From: Colias croceus | Lineage: Eukaryota; Arthropoda; Insecta; Lepidoptera; Pieridae | Length of the DNA: 64,000 nucleotides | Reading direction: 5' to 3' | NCBI RefSeq assembly: GCF_905220415.1 | Contig: NC_059553.1 | Span: 7,712,501-7,776,500, forward strand | In this document: in pieces, positions 11,195 to 23,342 of the stretch | Layout: each line of letters opens with the position of its first letter | Numbering within the stretch: position 1 is the first letter of the stretch | Position numbers and translations under genes: made by a program | The notes under the pieces: model-generated | Told to the model about the DNA's origin: nothing | Databases searched by the model: none | What the model saw: only the letters and a program-made list of their open reading frames with translations

Positions 11195-14100
11195 CTGACT
11201 AGATACGTAAAAGTATAATTACATTGTGGACCGTAGGTCTCTTATATTATTATAATGAATTTTTTGTTTTGTTTAAGTTGTGATTGATTTCATAATGTGC
11301 CAATTTTATTATATTTGTGAAAATCCGGATCGAGCATAGCTTGTACGGAGAATTAGTATTTGTTCATGATTTACAAAGGTTTGCACAAATCGAATTCTCC
11401 TTAAATTCTTTGAATACTTTTGTTACCATATAATTTTGATTTCGTTTCCGTATTCGACTAGTCTTTAAGGGCCAAACGGTGTTTGCGATGAAGTAACGAC
11501 ACTTTTTGTGGCAGTTTATAGCTTTCATATATTAAATCATATCCATGAAACACCAAATCTAATGAACAGGACATACTTCGATTATATTTTTTATCGAACT
11601 CCTTATGCAATGCATAATAAATGAAACAAATCGTCAAGATTATTATTATATGATAAAAGATCACGATGTGATTTAAAAGATGTTTTTTATGTGAGATAAT
11701 TTAAAATTAGCTTGAAAAGTATTCTTTTCCAAAATGTTACTTTTTGCGTTCTTTTACTTGTTTAATTAATTGATTATTTCAGACGCTAGAATGTAGGTTT
11801 TTTGTGAATTATTTTGCGTATTATAGACATTACGTTTTCTTTGCGGATTATAGAAGTGTGGCTATTTATTTTCGCCCATTTTGATTATATTATATTTAGT
11901 TTATAGCTATTTTCTCGACTGCGTTTAGACTTTTAAAAACTCGGTAGGGAAGGGGTGGAGACAACTGAGCTAAGAAATTAAATGCAATAAACTTTGAGAC
12001 TGACTTTAGAAGACTGTCTTAAAGATGATGGCGGGGGTGGCGCGGCGAGGGGAAGGCATCGCTCGATCGCGTAATGCAATTTTTTACCAATATTTAGGTA
12101 TTACATTATAAAATTCTTATGCACACCTTATTGCTACGTGATTCTTTTTTATTTTTATTATTTTCTGAAATTTATTTTGTTATCTTATGTAATTGGTAAA
12201 AAAATTCGACTGGATTTATGGGCTGATTTTATTTTTATATATTAAGAACTGATTTAAATTGAAATAATTAGCTTCTAATTTATTATTTTTATAATAATTA
12301 TGATAATCTCTTATAATTTAAACGAACTGAGTCGCGATGACTCTCGTTTAATTAGGTAATTGGATAGATATATTATGTTGCGGGGAATTAATTCTATCGG
12401 TCACTTATTTCAGGAGGGCAGGCAGAGGATACGCATATTGTAAAGCCCTTCCGTGCTTTTTATCCATTATTTGCTTATTTCACAGCAGAATTCCATTAGC
12501 CACTAACTGAATGAGTTTATGAAATTATATTTATGTATATTTCATTTAGACACAGCTTTTAATTTGAACGCAAATTAAGTATTTGCCAAAATAACAAGCA
12601 CATCCCAATCTTGCCTGTCTTCGTGTGATAATACGTAGCAATTATTCAACGCGAATATTCGGCTAGTTAAAATATTTTAGCAAAATTCATCCCTCAAAAT
12701 TGATTATTGTAATAAATTAACATAAAGTATATTTTATAATCTTCTAAGTATATCGAATGTATTCGATTTAACATGTGTTCAGTCTGTATGTGTTCACTAT
12801 TTAAATGTAGGTTAGATTAGGGCCGGTCGGTTCCAGAACTATCATTATCTAGTTAAATTGCGTGCTGTAGGCTAATCGTTGAAGTACCGCTTCCAAAATA
12901 GTATTTAATTCTTAATATAATGTACGTTAACGTAATATTATCGATGTTTAGTCACTGGTTTGCCTTGTCAGCACCACAGAACTATAGAACGTATATCGTA
13001 TGGAATCCTATTAATCGTCCTATGAACTTATTCGCCTTTAGAATCTGTATCTTAAATACCAAAGCTATATATATATCAGTGTTAAGACACACGACCGTAT
13101 AACCGCTTCTTAGATTAAATAAAATTAACAGTGAGTAGTTTGAGCTCATTAAAAAGCAATGTCTCCCATATTCAAGCATAATTTTAGGTAAATTTAATGA
13201 TAGAATAACATTTTTCACGTTTTGTACTTAGGTTAAATTAGATTAAGTCGTGATGCCGTTTCGACACATAACTTCAAACAAAGATTCGCTATGGAGTACT
13301 GGGTCATTTAGTGATGACTTTTAGCAATAGATTAATGAAGTATGGCTTGATATAGTGGAAATTATTGTTTGAAGTGAAATAAGTACTGAGGGACTAGCGC
13401 TCTATTAACGTTTTTGGGTATTGTTGTCTTTGCTTTGCGTCCCATAGTGTCATGATTCCATCGGGCATTTCACAAAGAAAATTGTACAGATAGTATATAA
13501 TTGATAGCAATAATTTGGCAGTATTATATCTGGTATTGAATAATGAATATTGTAAATTTATTACCTCTGTGCAATTTTGTGCTACATTGGTAAGTCTGTA
13601 ATCGAAAATATTCGGAATATGATAAAATTTAAGCATTGGATAAAAATATTTAACTACCCACATGTTATGTAAGGCAAAGACAACAAATATAAAATTAAAA
13701 TGAACATGCAGTACCTAGTTTGCGTCTTTTACGGTCAATTAAGGGAATTCCGCTAAAACAGTAGTTTTATACTAATTTTTATTTCATATCATAAATAATT
13801 AAAGTGAATATTACTTAATTTTTTTTTTCAGTGCCATTATTAAAAGTATTATGTTATTTTTAAAATAATATGTTGCATGAAATGCATTTTTTTATATTAT
13901 TAAAGGTTTTACAAAATTATAAACTCGAAGTCAGATCGATAATTATTTTTGTATTGACGACTGAATCTCGGTATTTTAGACAGTGATTTACAATTTTGCA
14001 TAAACATTATTAAAAAGGATTTGCCAAGCAAATTCAAGTAAATATTTTGCTATAACTTCATGGTATTGAATGTAGATTTTTCAACTTGCAACAAATCTTA

Positions 14101-14414
14101 TTCTTAATTTCTGGTCACGTAACAGAATCCAAACCACTGAGTAGTTTAATATTTAAATTACGCAACAATTTGTAAATTATTTTTAAATAATCGTAAGTCT
14201 GCATTTTATACTGATAACACATTTAATATGTGCAATTCATTCGGTCTTTGCATTCTGTTATCGCATCAGACGAAGAGAATCTAATTCTAAATAGTTAGTC
14301 TTGAAAATGACTGCTTAATGTTACTATTAAATATAATTTTTAGACTTTCATATGATTTTGTCATTAGTTATGTTTAGATTTATTTTGTTAACACTTTTCG
14401 TGAAGTGAATGGCC

Positions 14415-14515
14415 GGCGAGGTCTAGGGCAGATTTGATCGAGCTCCACTTTGAAACAAACGGTATGTTACACATACGTCTCGAACGTTCATATGGATCTG
14501 CTCTACCGCCTCGCC
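14415..14515 (+). other. Long imperfect hairpin in wech downstream region
   Basis: The left arm (GGCGAGG at 14415, through GGGCAGAT to 14434) pairs with the right arm 14495-14515 (GATCTGCTC...CGCCTCGCC) with a few mismatches around a loop of about 60 nt. It is not flanked by a recognised transposon. It could be a structured 3'UTR element, a miRNA-like precursor or chance. No known miRNA seed was recognised. Confidence 0.3.
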
Positions 14516-15321
14516 TCCCATTAACATGACCACTTTGTAAAAGTGAACCAAATTCGAAGCGCATAATATTTTGATGTAATCACCCAAGTCAGAGATTTGA
14601 TCGCGAAACGATATTGTGAAATGTGACAGCTGCTAGCTACTAGCAGTATAAATGTGGTTTTGTGATAGATACAATAAAATTGAGAACTTATTCGAAGCTT
14701 GATGGTAATTTTTCTACGAAGTTTTTCGCCGTTTGAATTATTGTCAAACGCCAAAGGAACGCAATGTGGTTTCCTTATAAAACGGTGTTGTGGTAAGACG
14801 CAATACGATAACTGCATGAGTAATGTACGATCGTATGAGATTCTAGCGGATTGTATTGAGCCATTATATTTGTGCTATTTTTAATGTTAACTAGGCTTGC
14901 GTTGTGTTAGTCTTAGTGCAATCTCAGCCATCCATCTCCCCTTTCGTACGTTAATGACATAATATTATAATCGAACATTTATCGTAGTTAATGTAAACGT
15001 ATTCAAAATACTCCTTCATAGCGCGTAGTGTGTGGATAAGCTTACGATGAAATCTTAGTAAAAATAGCAGAATAATATTGGAGGGGAGATGAATGTCGGC
15101 GAGTTTCTATTTAGTGTACTCGTAAGTAGTATTTTTGTATTCGTTCCTCGGTCGGACCGGTCATTATGTCTGGTCTGCGGGGAAGATCACGTGTCAAAGT
15201 CATTTGTGATACGTCAGACATCTGAGTATGCCGAACCGTAAAGGTCTACGTACGAACTCTATATACTCCCAAAGCGTAACAAAAATGACTAGACGCGTGC
15301 ATAGTTACATTAGACCGAAAT

Positions 15322-15329
15322 CTACCTCA
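15322..15329 (+). promoter_or_regulatory. Perfect let-7 8-mer target site
   Basis: CTACCTCA matches let-7 positions 2-8 plus the opposing A. It lies 4.1 kb downstream of the wech stop codon on the sense strand. LIN-41/TRIM71/Dappled transcripts are conserved let-7 targets, so the site is in the expected place if the 3'UTR extends this far. A single 8-mer in this much DNA could also occur by chance. Confidence 0.4.
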
Positions 15330-16406
15330 CTTGCAAAAGCATAAAGACTGATATGAATTAATGTGTCGGTGGTCAGATCACTGCGTTAGAAGTCTGTTGT
15401 CTACTAGATTAAGCAGAATTCTTACTCGTAATTACTTCACTTAAATTAAGCGTCCAATAATCGAGGCAAAATTTTTGTTGAAACGAAGTCGACAACAGTC
15501 TTTTTCTTTTATAATTATGTATATCTTACGTTACTCTCCTGTAATATTGTTGAAAGAAGACTGATATTTTATAAATGTTCCTATATTTTAATTTAGAATA
15601 ATTTACTGCCTACCATATTTCATTTATTTTTTAACCCTTCGGTAATGAACGTTACTTTGACTCTTGTAATCTTATCAATTGTGCATGACGCTATATTATG
15701 TCATGGATTTTTTGAAAATTTTAATGCAATTTTGTATGAAAATTAATCAAGTGATTGATAAATAATGGTGTTTTATTTTAATCCCTTTCATAACTCTTAA
15801 CTACTCTTAAGTATACTTGTACATTGGCTTAAAATTTAAGTCTTAAATCAATTGATTATTGCAGAGAATGACACAAAGTTCTCAGTAATGGGTACACCTA
15901 TAAATCAATAATAATTAATTAACTTACGTACACCTACAGGATAAATTGTCTCATCTACGCTCTAAAGTTCTAAACATGCTGATAAAAATAAAACATTATT
16001 GGTATGACTGCATGCAGATAAGATAAATCATCCGCTAAAATATTCATACATTCTTAGCTCTAAATGGGTGAAAGTTTGAGAAATTTTATTTTGACCACGC
16101 GGGCGAAGCTACGGGCAACATTTATATTACAGTACATATTGGACACATTGGACATATTTAATTATTATTATGACCATAGAGTTTCCATATAGTTACCTGG
16201 CATTAAAAAAATATAAAAAACATGTTTGTTTATTTTGATGTATTAATCAAAATAAGTCCATGCTTATAATAGGAATATTAATCCAAAGCATTACATCCTC
16301 CATCAGTGAAATATAGTATACAGAAGGAAATAAATATAGTAAAATCGAACAATCAATACGAATAATAGCATCTATTGAATACTAAAAACTTGGTAAGAAC
16401 AGTAAA

Positions 16407-18528
16407 ATGGGTCACCATGTGAGTGCATTGTTCTCTAGTCTCGGGAGGTTTTTCGAGTATCCCGTAAAGAGGAAACCCATATGCTTTTACAGACAAGAGG
16501 ACTTCACTGCTACGGGTAATTTTATGGATACAATTCTATTCAGACGAATGTAGATAGGTTGAAAATGGTATTCATGATCGTGATTAATTTTTAAAGTTCT
16601 GTTATTCCCTATAAACCAAAGGCCTATATAAATATGTATGGTCAGCTGCGTTTTCTAAATGCACAGATCCTTTGGCTCGCAAATAAAAGTAAGATTCCAT
16701 TAATAGAATGGCCAATTATAGACATTCAACCATTTCACGAAATGATCAATCATTTCATGAAATGAGCAAATCTACGATATGGCCACGACATATACCTACA
16801 CGTTAGCTGCTTACAAACTAGCAGAGACAGGTCAAATCCCCAAGTTATATTTCCCCTATATTCCGACGCACTTACAATAAGTGATTGCCATAAAAATACT
16901 GCACACTCCCTATAAGTTTTCTAATTTAAATAAATAAACAAGGTGAGCCGCAGAAAAAAGCTACAGAGATACAGAAAACCACGAAAACTGACTATGATAA
17001 ATTGGTAGAGCTCTTTTATAAGCGACTGGCTGAGCAACGACAGTACAATCAAGTAAGAACAGATTTGTTTCTATAAACTACAATAGTACGAATATTATAT
17101 TTTATAGGAATGAATTAGAATTTAGATCATAAGATATCATAGGGAGAGCCTAGCAGAGTATGCTCTACACTACACAATATACTCTACTACGTCTACGGTC
17201 TAAACTCTACACTAGCAGACTATTATACCAACCTTGTGTTTTGTGATTTTGCACATTGTTAATTAATGTAATATCTTAACTCCATATCTATCACTTGATC
17301 ACCATTGTGAACGTAGCAGGTAACAGACCCCACAGTTGCTACAGCTAGGCTAACGGATAATAATTAAATTACACGTTAAAACTTTAACGTTGTATCTACA
17401 GGAAATGAAAGAACAAGACCGTAGATGGAGCATGCAAAAGGTGGTAGAGAGATTTCCGGGCTGGAACGAAGTGACAATCGCCAATCTGCACAGCCTCTTT
17501 TTGCTTTTCGACAACCAGTCGAATGGAATGCTTGGTTTCGATGATTTGTTAGTTTATAGTTTATACACTGATGCAGATATAATTTTTTTGTAGGTACCTA
17601 GATAAGATTTTTCTGGTATAAATAGAACCACTAACGTAATATTAGTAGTTACAAGTATATGATTGTTATATTATCTGTGATATTAGCTTATATTCTTGTT
17701 ACGGCATATAAGTTAAACTACCATTTTATCTACAAAGACTTTGTTTTACTAGTTGTTTTTACCCATGCTACCTAAGAAACTTCGATCTTTAGACATTTTA
17801 ATCATGAGAACAGAGATGATTAATTAGGTAAATGTTGCTTATTTTAGCTGCGCAGTTTTAGAGAGTTTGGGGGATGAAACTTCTATGGAAGTACGAAAAG
17901 AAAAATTCAATGCTGCAGACACGGATGTAGACGGGTGGATCACTTACGATGATTTTTTGTCGGTAATATATTTAATTATTATTTATACATCTTATAATAC
18001 GTTTAGCTAAGTTATAAGTTTTTTACGGATTGTGTATGGACACTTTAATAGATATAGGTAATCTGAAGAGTATGTTTGTTTGTTTGAACGCGCTAATTTC
18101 CGATTTAAAAAATTATTTCGGTGTTAGATATAGAGGAAGGCTATATAGGCTGTATTATATCATCACGCTAAGACCAACAGGAGTGGGGCAATGCGGGTGA
18201 AACCGAGAGGCACAGTCTGTTAGTGTATAATATTTTAAGTGAGGTGCGATCAATCTGATTTGTTAATCCACGTAACATATCGTATTTATAACTGCTGAAA
18301 AAGTCTCTATTCTCTACCCTCTCCTTTATTACCTTACCTTTATGCATATAATAAATCGCCTTATCTTTTTTGAAATTTTATTTATTTTTCTAGTTGGTGT
18401 ACAACTTCAGTCCTCAAGAAGATGGTCAATTGACTGGACTGGCTCAACTCTGCAATGATGTGGCTGATAATATACAATTTGTAAGCAATTTGACCGTAGG
18501 CGAACAACTAGAATATGGCTTGTTCTAA
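16407..18528 (+). CDS. Two-EF-hand protein, 204 residues, unassigned
   Basis: Five exons join in phase: 16407-16515, 16943-17052, 17402-17547, 17848-17962 and 18394-18528. They total 615 nt including the stop, with GT donors and AG acceptors throughout. The protein begins MGHHVSALFSSL. Residues 53-105 are probably helical and charged, and two EF-hand loops follow: 110-121 (DNQSNGMLGFDD) and 146-157 (DTDVDGWITYDD). Both have Asp rather than the usual Glu at position 12, which often lowers calcium affinity or favours magnesium. A Gly at position 2 could be myristoylated, but the context (GHHVSA) is only partly suitable. I do not recognise the family; calcineurin-B/calmodulin-like and EFCAB proteins share only the EF-hands. 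Poly(A)-like AATAAA motifs follow at about 18546 and 18613. It is convergent with the sneaky-like gene 467 bp away. Confidence 0.75.
18060..18235 (+). mobile_element. Helitron-like remnant (C family) in EF-hand gene intron 4
   Basis: The TGTTTGTTTGAACGCGCTAA segment and the AGACCAACAGGAGTGGGGC...GTGAAACCG segment match the better-preserved copies at 25594 and 33140, but the GC hairpin and terminal CTAG are decayed. It sits in the intron between 17962 and 18394. Confidence 0.6.
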
Positions 18529-18685
18529 AATAACTATTAATGTCTAAAATAAATATAATAACTATTTACTAACTAGTTAACTAGTTACCTACTATTGTTA
18601 TTGTTTGGAATTAATAAAAGTGTTTTTTTAATATGAAATTTATTTTAAAACAAAACCTCATATTTCCTAACAATCTTTATATATT

Positions 18686-18844
18686 AAAATGAATCGCAAA
18701 ATGTGTTGGTAAGCGCATAACTCGAGAACGGCTGAACCGATTTCGATAATTCTTTTTTTATTATATTTCTTGAAGTACGAGGATGGATCTTATGTAGAGA
18801 AAACGTAAACATGTACCACGGGCGAAGCCGGGGCGGACTGCTAG
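18686..18844 (+). mobile_element. Short Helitron-like element (E family)
   Basis: It ends in CCACGGGCGAAGCCGGGGCG followed by GACTGCTAG|T: a GC-rich terminal hairpin and 3' CTAG with a host T, as expected of a Helitron end. The upstream ACGGCTGAACCGATTTCGAT segment is a recognisable family body. It is noncoding and lies between the 3' ends of two convergent genes. The 59150-59328 copy shares this 3' end. Confidence 0.65.
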
Positions 18845-18994
18845 TACTTAATAATTATAGGGCCATTTAGCCTTTTCGCTTACATATTTTATACTTACCA
18901 TTAGCATTTCAAACAAAGTCGATCTACCAACATGGACAATATAATAAATAAAACAACATTCATGTCACACAAATATTTATTTTCATCAATACAA

Positions 18995-21900
18995 TTAGTA
19001 TCTAGGTGGTCTATCATCACTCAAAGAGTCCACATCACTAAGCTCATTCAGAGCAGGATCGCAGGCGAGGCAGCTGCTGCCAATGTCCTTCCAACACTCG
19101 TCACAGTATAGGAAAGGGCATTTGACGTTTTCACACGAGTGCCATGAGTCGTTATCAGCTGAAAAAAGTTGTATGAAATTGCTGAATACAATGTCGCTCA
19201 AATTTAGTAATTGAAATTGAGTAAGTAGGTATAGGTTGATTTAATACCTATACATGAAAAAAGTATTAAGAGGACATATCCAGTTTATCCTGTTCTAACT
19301 TCTACTCGTTAAGAATTTAGAATGTTCCTAATATTTTATATTATTCCGTTCATGACCTTTTTTATGTGTAAACCCGTAATATTTCATAATTTCATTGAAC
19401 AAAAATAGTGTGTCAGTTGCCTAAATAAGAAACTACCCAACATAAAAGATAAAAAGAAAAATATATAAACTGACGATTTCGTAATCTGTGCCATGGTTCA
19501 GTCTCTTCACAAATAAGACATTTCATTCTAGCATGAGGTAAAGCGCCAAGCCAACCCAAAATGTGAGGAAACCTCATCCTCAGGCTCAGAAGGTTCTCCC
19601 CAGAGAGGTAATGTGCTCGGACTGCCTGCACTGCTTTCCTACGTAACGTCTTTTGCATTTTCAAACGTTTCTTCAAAATATCATTGTATAGATGCAATAT
19701 TCTTTGCTTTTCTCTATGAGGATAGAAATAACTGCAGATTAATCTGAAATTGTTCCCATTTATTAAAATTCAGATTACGTACATAACTAAATGAAAATAC
19801 GAAATGAATAACTACGATACTTATAAATAAATAAAATAAAATTTATTAGCAACTTCAAATATAACATTACAATATTGCTCTGCCTTCTGAACTAGTAACC
19901 TGTATCTCAGAAGGCAGTGCCTTCCCTTACAAATTCCATATTACATTATATGTATTTGGCAAGTTAACAAAATAAATTTTAGTGACTATAATGATGAAAG
20001 AATACAAAGTAAATGATTAATAAAATAAAAGTATACAATTTGGCCGATGGACATTGTGTGTGCATGTTGTGTGTGTGTGTGTGTGTGTGTGTGTAAACAT
20101 ATATAAAAATGTTATGATGATTAAAAGGTGCTTCTAAAAGAAGTCTTATTGAATAAATAAATGTTTGAGTTTGAAAATAGCATGCCTAAAAAGTTGAAAA
20201 TATAATCAAGATAGTTATCACACAAAATAATTATTCGTGATATGTTACCAGTTACTCTGTTGAAAACATAAACTTTGAACTAACCGTCTCAATCTGAGTG
20301 TGTAAGGATTCGTAAACAATAGTAATAGAATCCAAAGATAGCCTCCGTATATTTTGACATAAAATAGTGCGGGTATAGCGCGGGGCTGCGGAAGACATTC
20401 TTCATTCGTTATTGACGTTTTTACATTGATAGATTTTAATTCATCTACCAGTTTCCGCAACATGTCTGCGACAAAGCCTGCACCTGCCACCTGAAATGGC
20501 AAAAATATTTTATACAACGAATAGAAATGAAAAAATTTACTAATTAAAAAACATCGAATGTCGAATGAATTCGAATAACATTACAATTTCTTTACACGTT
20601 CGTAAGCCTATTTGTGTTCTTAGCATTACAAATCATTCTGAAAAATTTACCTCCACCTCTACGTCTCCCAATCCATTTATAGGTTCATTATCAACAGCAT
20701 ACTGTCTTACAACATCAAGTGCTTCATAGAACAATCTGTCCAGCATTACAAAGGTTGTGGCTGTGATCGCTTCCAGCGTTACTTTTAGTATTTGCGTGAA
20801 CAACTTGCTACGTTCTGATGGAATGTATGATGTAGAGTACACGTCAATGTACCTGTTCCTCTCCATCTAAAATTGTATTTTCAGATAATCTTTCAGATAT
20901 CCACACAATAATACTAACTACAAAAATGATAGAAGAAAAAAAAATATGTAATCCCATAATATGTCTGCCCAATTGCCCATTAGTTATAGAGTAGATAGAG
21001 ACCTTTTTCAGAGGTAAAAGTGTACACTGGAGTTTCCTACGACGCCTTTGATCAATCCTTTTGAAGTAACCAGTAACGTAGACATTATCATAATTTATAC
21101 TCGTCAAATAAAGATCATGATAACTTTGTGCCGAGATAAGCAGTCGTAAGAAAAGGAGAGCTAAGCATATATGAACCCCCAATACAACTAATTTCACGAT
21201 ATTGTATTTTTCTTCAAATGCCTGTAGAACTTTGAGGCTTGTTTCCTTAGCATCCTGAAAATGTTATCATGTTTTTTGTATTAAGATTGGGGTAATCTGG
21301 AATCTTATGGTAGGTATATATATGTACATATTTTCAAATTTTCTATATTTTCTTAGCTAACACTTACCTGATAATTCTTCACTTTCCCCTCATAAATTTC
21401 TTCTAGAACGTTTACTTCTGTTAAATTTGAAATTATTTTTGTGGAAGTGTTCTTTAGATAGTAATAGCTTTCTCCAAGTCGAAGATAGAACTGCAATTCA
21501 AAATTTAATTTTATCGTTGCCAATTTTCATCCAGATAAAGGACTGTAGAATATTTATGTTAACCTGTTCTTCGTAATTACACTCGGAGTGTCCAATAAAA
21601 GGTCTAATATTGCAGATATTGTGAAGCATCAAAGGCCAGCACAATGCTCCAGCGTATATAGGGATACTATCATAACACATATTAAAAGAAGAAGAGAAAA
21701 TCTCCATACAATATAAAACTGCTCGAGACATTTGCCTCTCGCAGCGATATTCCATTTTTTTCGCGTAGTTTTTCTCATACTTTATTATTTCTGTTTCATT
21801 TGGAAAAACCCTAAAAAAGTAATTGTTACATTCAATTGGTAATAAAAAAATAATAAATAGGTTTAAAAATCCCTTACATCAAAGTTATCAGAAAAAAATC

Positions 21901-23342
21901 TGCACTAACTCATATTTTTCTTCAAGATAATCCGAGTGATGTTTGAACTCGAACATGTCGTCTACGAGATCGTTTGTTGGTTTCGTCTTGAGAATTTCAT
22001 ATGCATTCTCCATTTCTATCTCTATTGGCCTCACTACTTTTCTAATTGATCTGTAAAATACAATCTAGGTGTTTAAGTTATTAAAAAGTGCCCATTCATA
22101 ACCGCTTCCTCTGTTTGGAACATATTGTATTATTTAAATCCAGAAAGAAAATAGCCTAAAACATTTTTACGAACCTCAACGTACCTTTGAATTCGCCAAT
22201 TTCAGTCTTCATACTTATGAGGGCTCGTCTAACAGGAGTCGCAATGAAAGAATACCTAAGTTTCGTGAGATTGAAAGAGAGCTGAGTGCTGCAGGCAAAC
22301 ACACGAACTACCTCTTTGGCGTTCAGTGCCATATTTGTTATTGGGCCTAGGGAGCGCAAAATATCTATTGAGATAATTATGTTATAGCATGTGCAAATAA
22401 AATGAAATCCGTATTTTTTGTTACTTGCATATTATAAGTTTATGTAGGAAATTCGAATTTGTAACGGTTTTCTAGAAGCGTTTGTTTATCAGAAGTAGGT
22501 AATGTTTAGATATACCAATATTTGTATATTCCATATTATATGAATTATTGATACTTTTTAATACATCTCAAATAACAAAATAAATTACCGGCCACTACAT
22601 AAGTGAGAACCACCGCCTTCAATATCCCGCGGCCAGCCTTACCACAGTACATCGGAAGAAGCAACAGACTAATACTTCGTATTTGTATGGATGTAGCATT
22701 TCCTAAACCTAAAAATACATAATATGGTACATTTACACATTCGTGCGTGATACGAGGCGAAAAATGAACCCGAAATACAAATGTGTAAAAGTACCATTAG
22801 AATGTATCAGATTTATGATTGTCTTTTTTTTAACTAGATGGTGCAGCCAGCACAAAATAATACTACTAACGTAGGCACTATCAAGTATCAAATGGTACTA
22901 TAGCTTAACCACAACCGCTGTACCGCGCCCTAGGTAAGTGCGATGAGGCGGGGACCGGGTAAGAAAGAGCACGAGTTAGATGTTAGAAAGAAACGGAACG
23001 GTCGGTACTCTCCCCCGCCCCGCCGCGGCCCCGCACATAACCTATACAGCAGTACAGCCGCTGCGGTCAAGCTATAGCTACTATCGCGATTATAGAAAAT
23101 TCCAACTAACCTAATAATAAACTTATAATTAACCCAATGGGATACCCGATATCATCAGGCAAAATATCCTTTAATAAAAAACGATAATAAAGTTGTCCTA
23201 GACAAAATCCTGATATGAAAGCTAAGCACCATTTCAATTTGCGTCTTTTATGGCTATCCGAAAATATTAGGCAATTGAAACATGGGCATAAATAACGCAA
23301 TAATCCTTTGGAAAAATACTCTAATCGCTCAAACAGGGCCAT
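18995..23342 (-). CDS. snky: DC-STAMP domain/RING membrane protein, sneaky (DCST1-like)
   Basis: Eleven minus-strand exons: 23111-23342, 22589-22708, 22175-22364, 21910-22050, 21564-21810, 21368-21490, 20919-21254, 20651-20866, 20285-20490, 19475-19731 and 18995-19158. All have compatible phases and total 2232 nt, encoding 743 residues. The N-terminal half has several hydrophobic segments. The C-terminal half carries a DC-STAMP-like region including MLDRLFYEALDVVRQY, VAGAGFVADMLRKL and YFYPHREKQRILHLYND, followed by a Cys-rich RING-like end (CLIC ... CENVKC ... CDEC ... CLAC, about residues 670-712). This is the layout of Drosophila sneaky and vertebrate DCST1, sperm membrane proteins needed for plasma-membrane breakdown or sperm-egg fusion. 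The 52-bp intron at 20867-20918 is unusually short (a GTAGTT donor 3 nt upstream is equally possible), and the 22174 and 19474 donors are non-optimal. DCST1 versus DCST2 is not settled, though the RING favours DCST1/sneaky. Confidence 0.85.
19800..20170 (-). repeat. Likely LINE 3' fragment with (GT)n microsatellite
   Basis: In the sneaky-like intron between 19731 and 20285. An AAATAAATAAAATAAAA run starts it, a 10-bp hairpin (TGCCTTCTGA/TCAGAAGGCA, 19891-19917) follows, and a GT-rich run with a pure (GT)n tract occupies about 20055-20093. It looks like a minus-strand retroposon 3' end, but no coding part is present. Confidence 0.35.
22724..22797. mobile_element. 74-bp hairpin MITE
   Basis: ATGGTACATTTACACAT at 22724-22740 pairs with ATGTGTAAAAGTACCAT at 22781-22797, with one mismatch. 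It lies in the first intron of the sneaky-like gene, just before its second exon, and is noncoding. Confidence 0.5.
22894..23083. mobile_element. GC-rich MITE in sneaky-like intron 1
   Basis: About 30-bp imperfect terminal inverted repeats (left TACTATAGCTTAACCACAAC; right the reverse complement of TAGCTATAGCTTGACCGCAG) enclose a GC-rich core (CCCCGCCCCGCCGCGGCCCC at about 23011). The base composition stands out from the intron. No target duplication was assigned. Confidence 0.55.

Larger units (their letters stand above)
11195..16406 (+). other. wech 3'UTR candidate and intergenic DNA
   Basis: No coding exon recognised. The wech 3'UTR must begin here; AATAAA-type signals occur near 11984, 13116, 14670 and 15986, so its length is undecided. 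The stretch contains a GC-rich patch at 12020-12075, a long imperfect hairpin at 14415-14515, a let-7 6-mer (TACCTC) at about 13562 and an 8-mer at 15322-15329. A Helitron 3'-end remnant (GCGGGCGAAGCTACGGGC) lies near 16098-16120, so the UTR probably ends before it. Confidence 0.45.

Noticed and set aside
20844..20918. Frameshift in the sneaky-like gene
   Set aside because: A 52-bp GT-AG intron at 20867-20918 joins the two frames in phase and restores the conserved region, so a short intron is the simpler reading.
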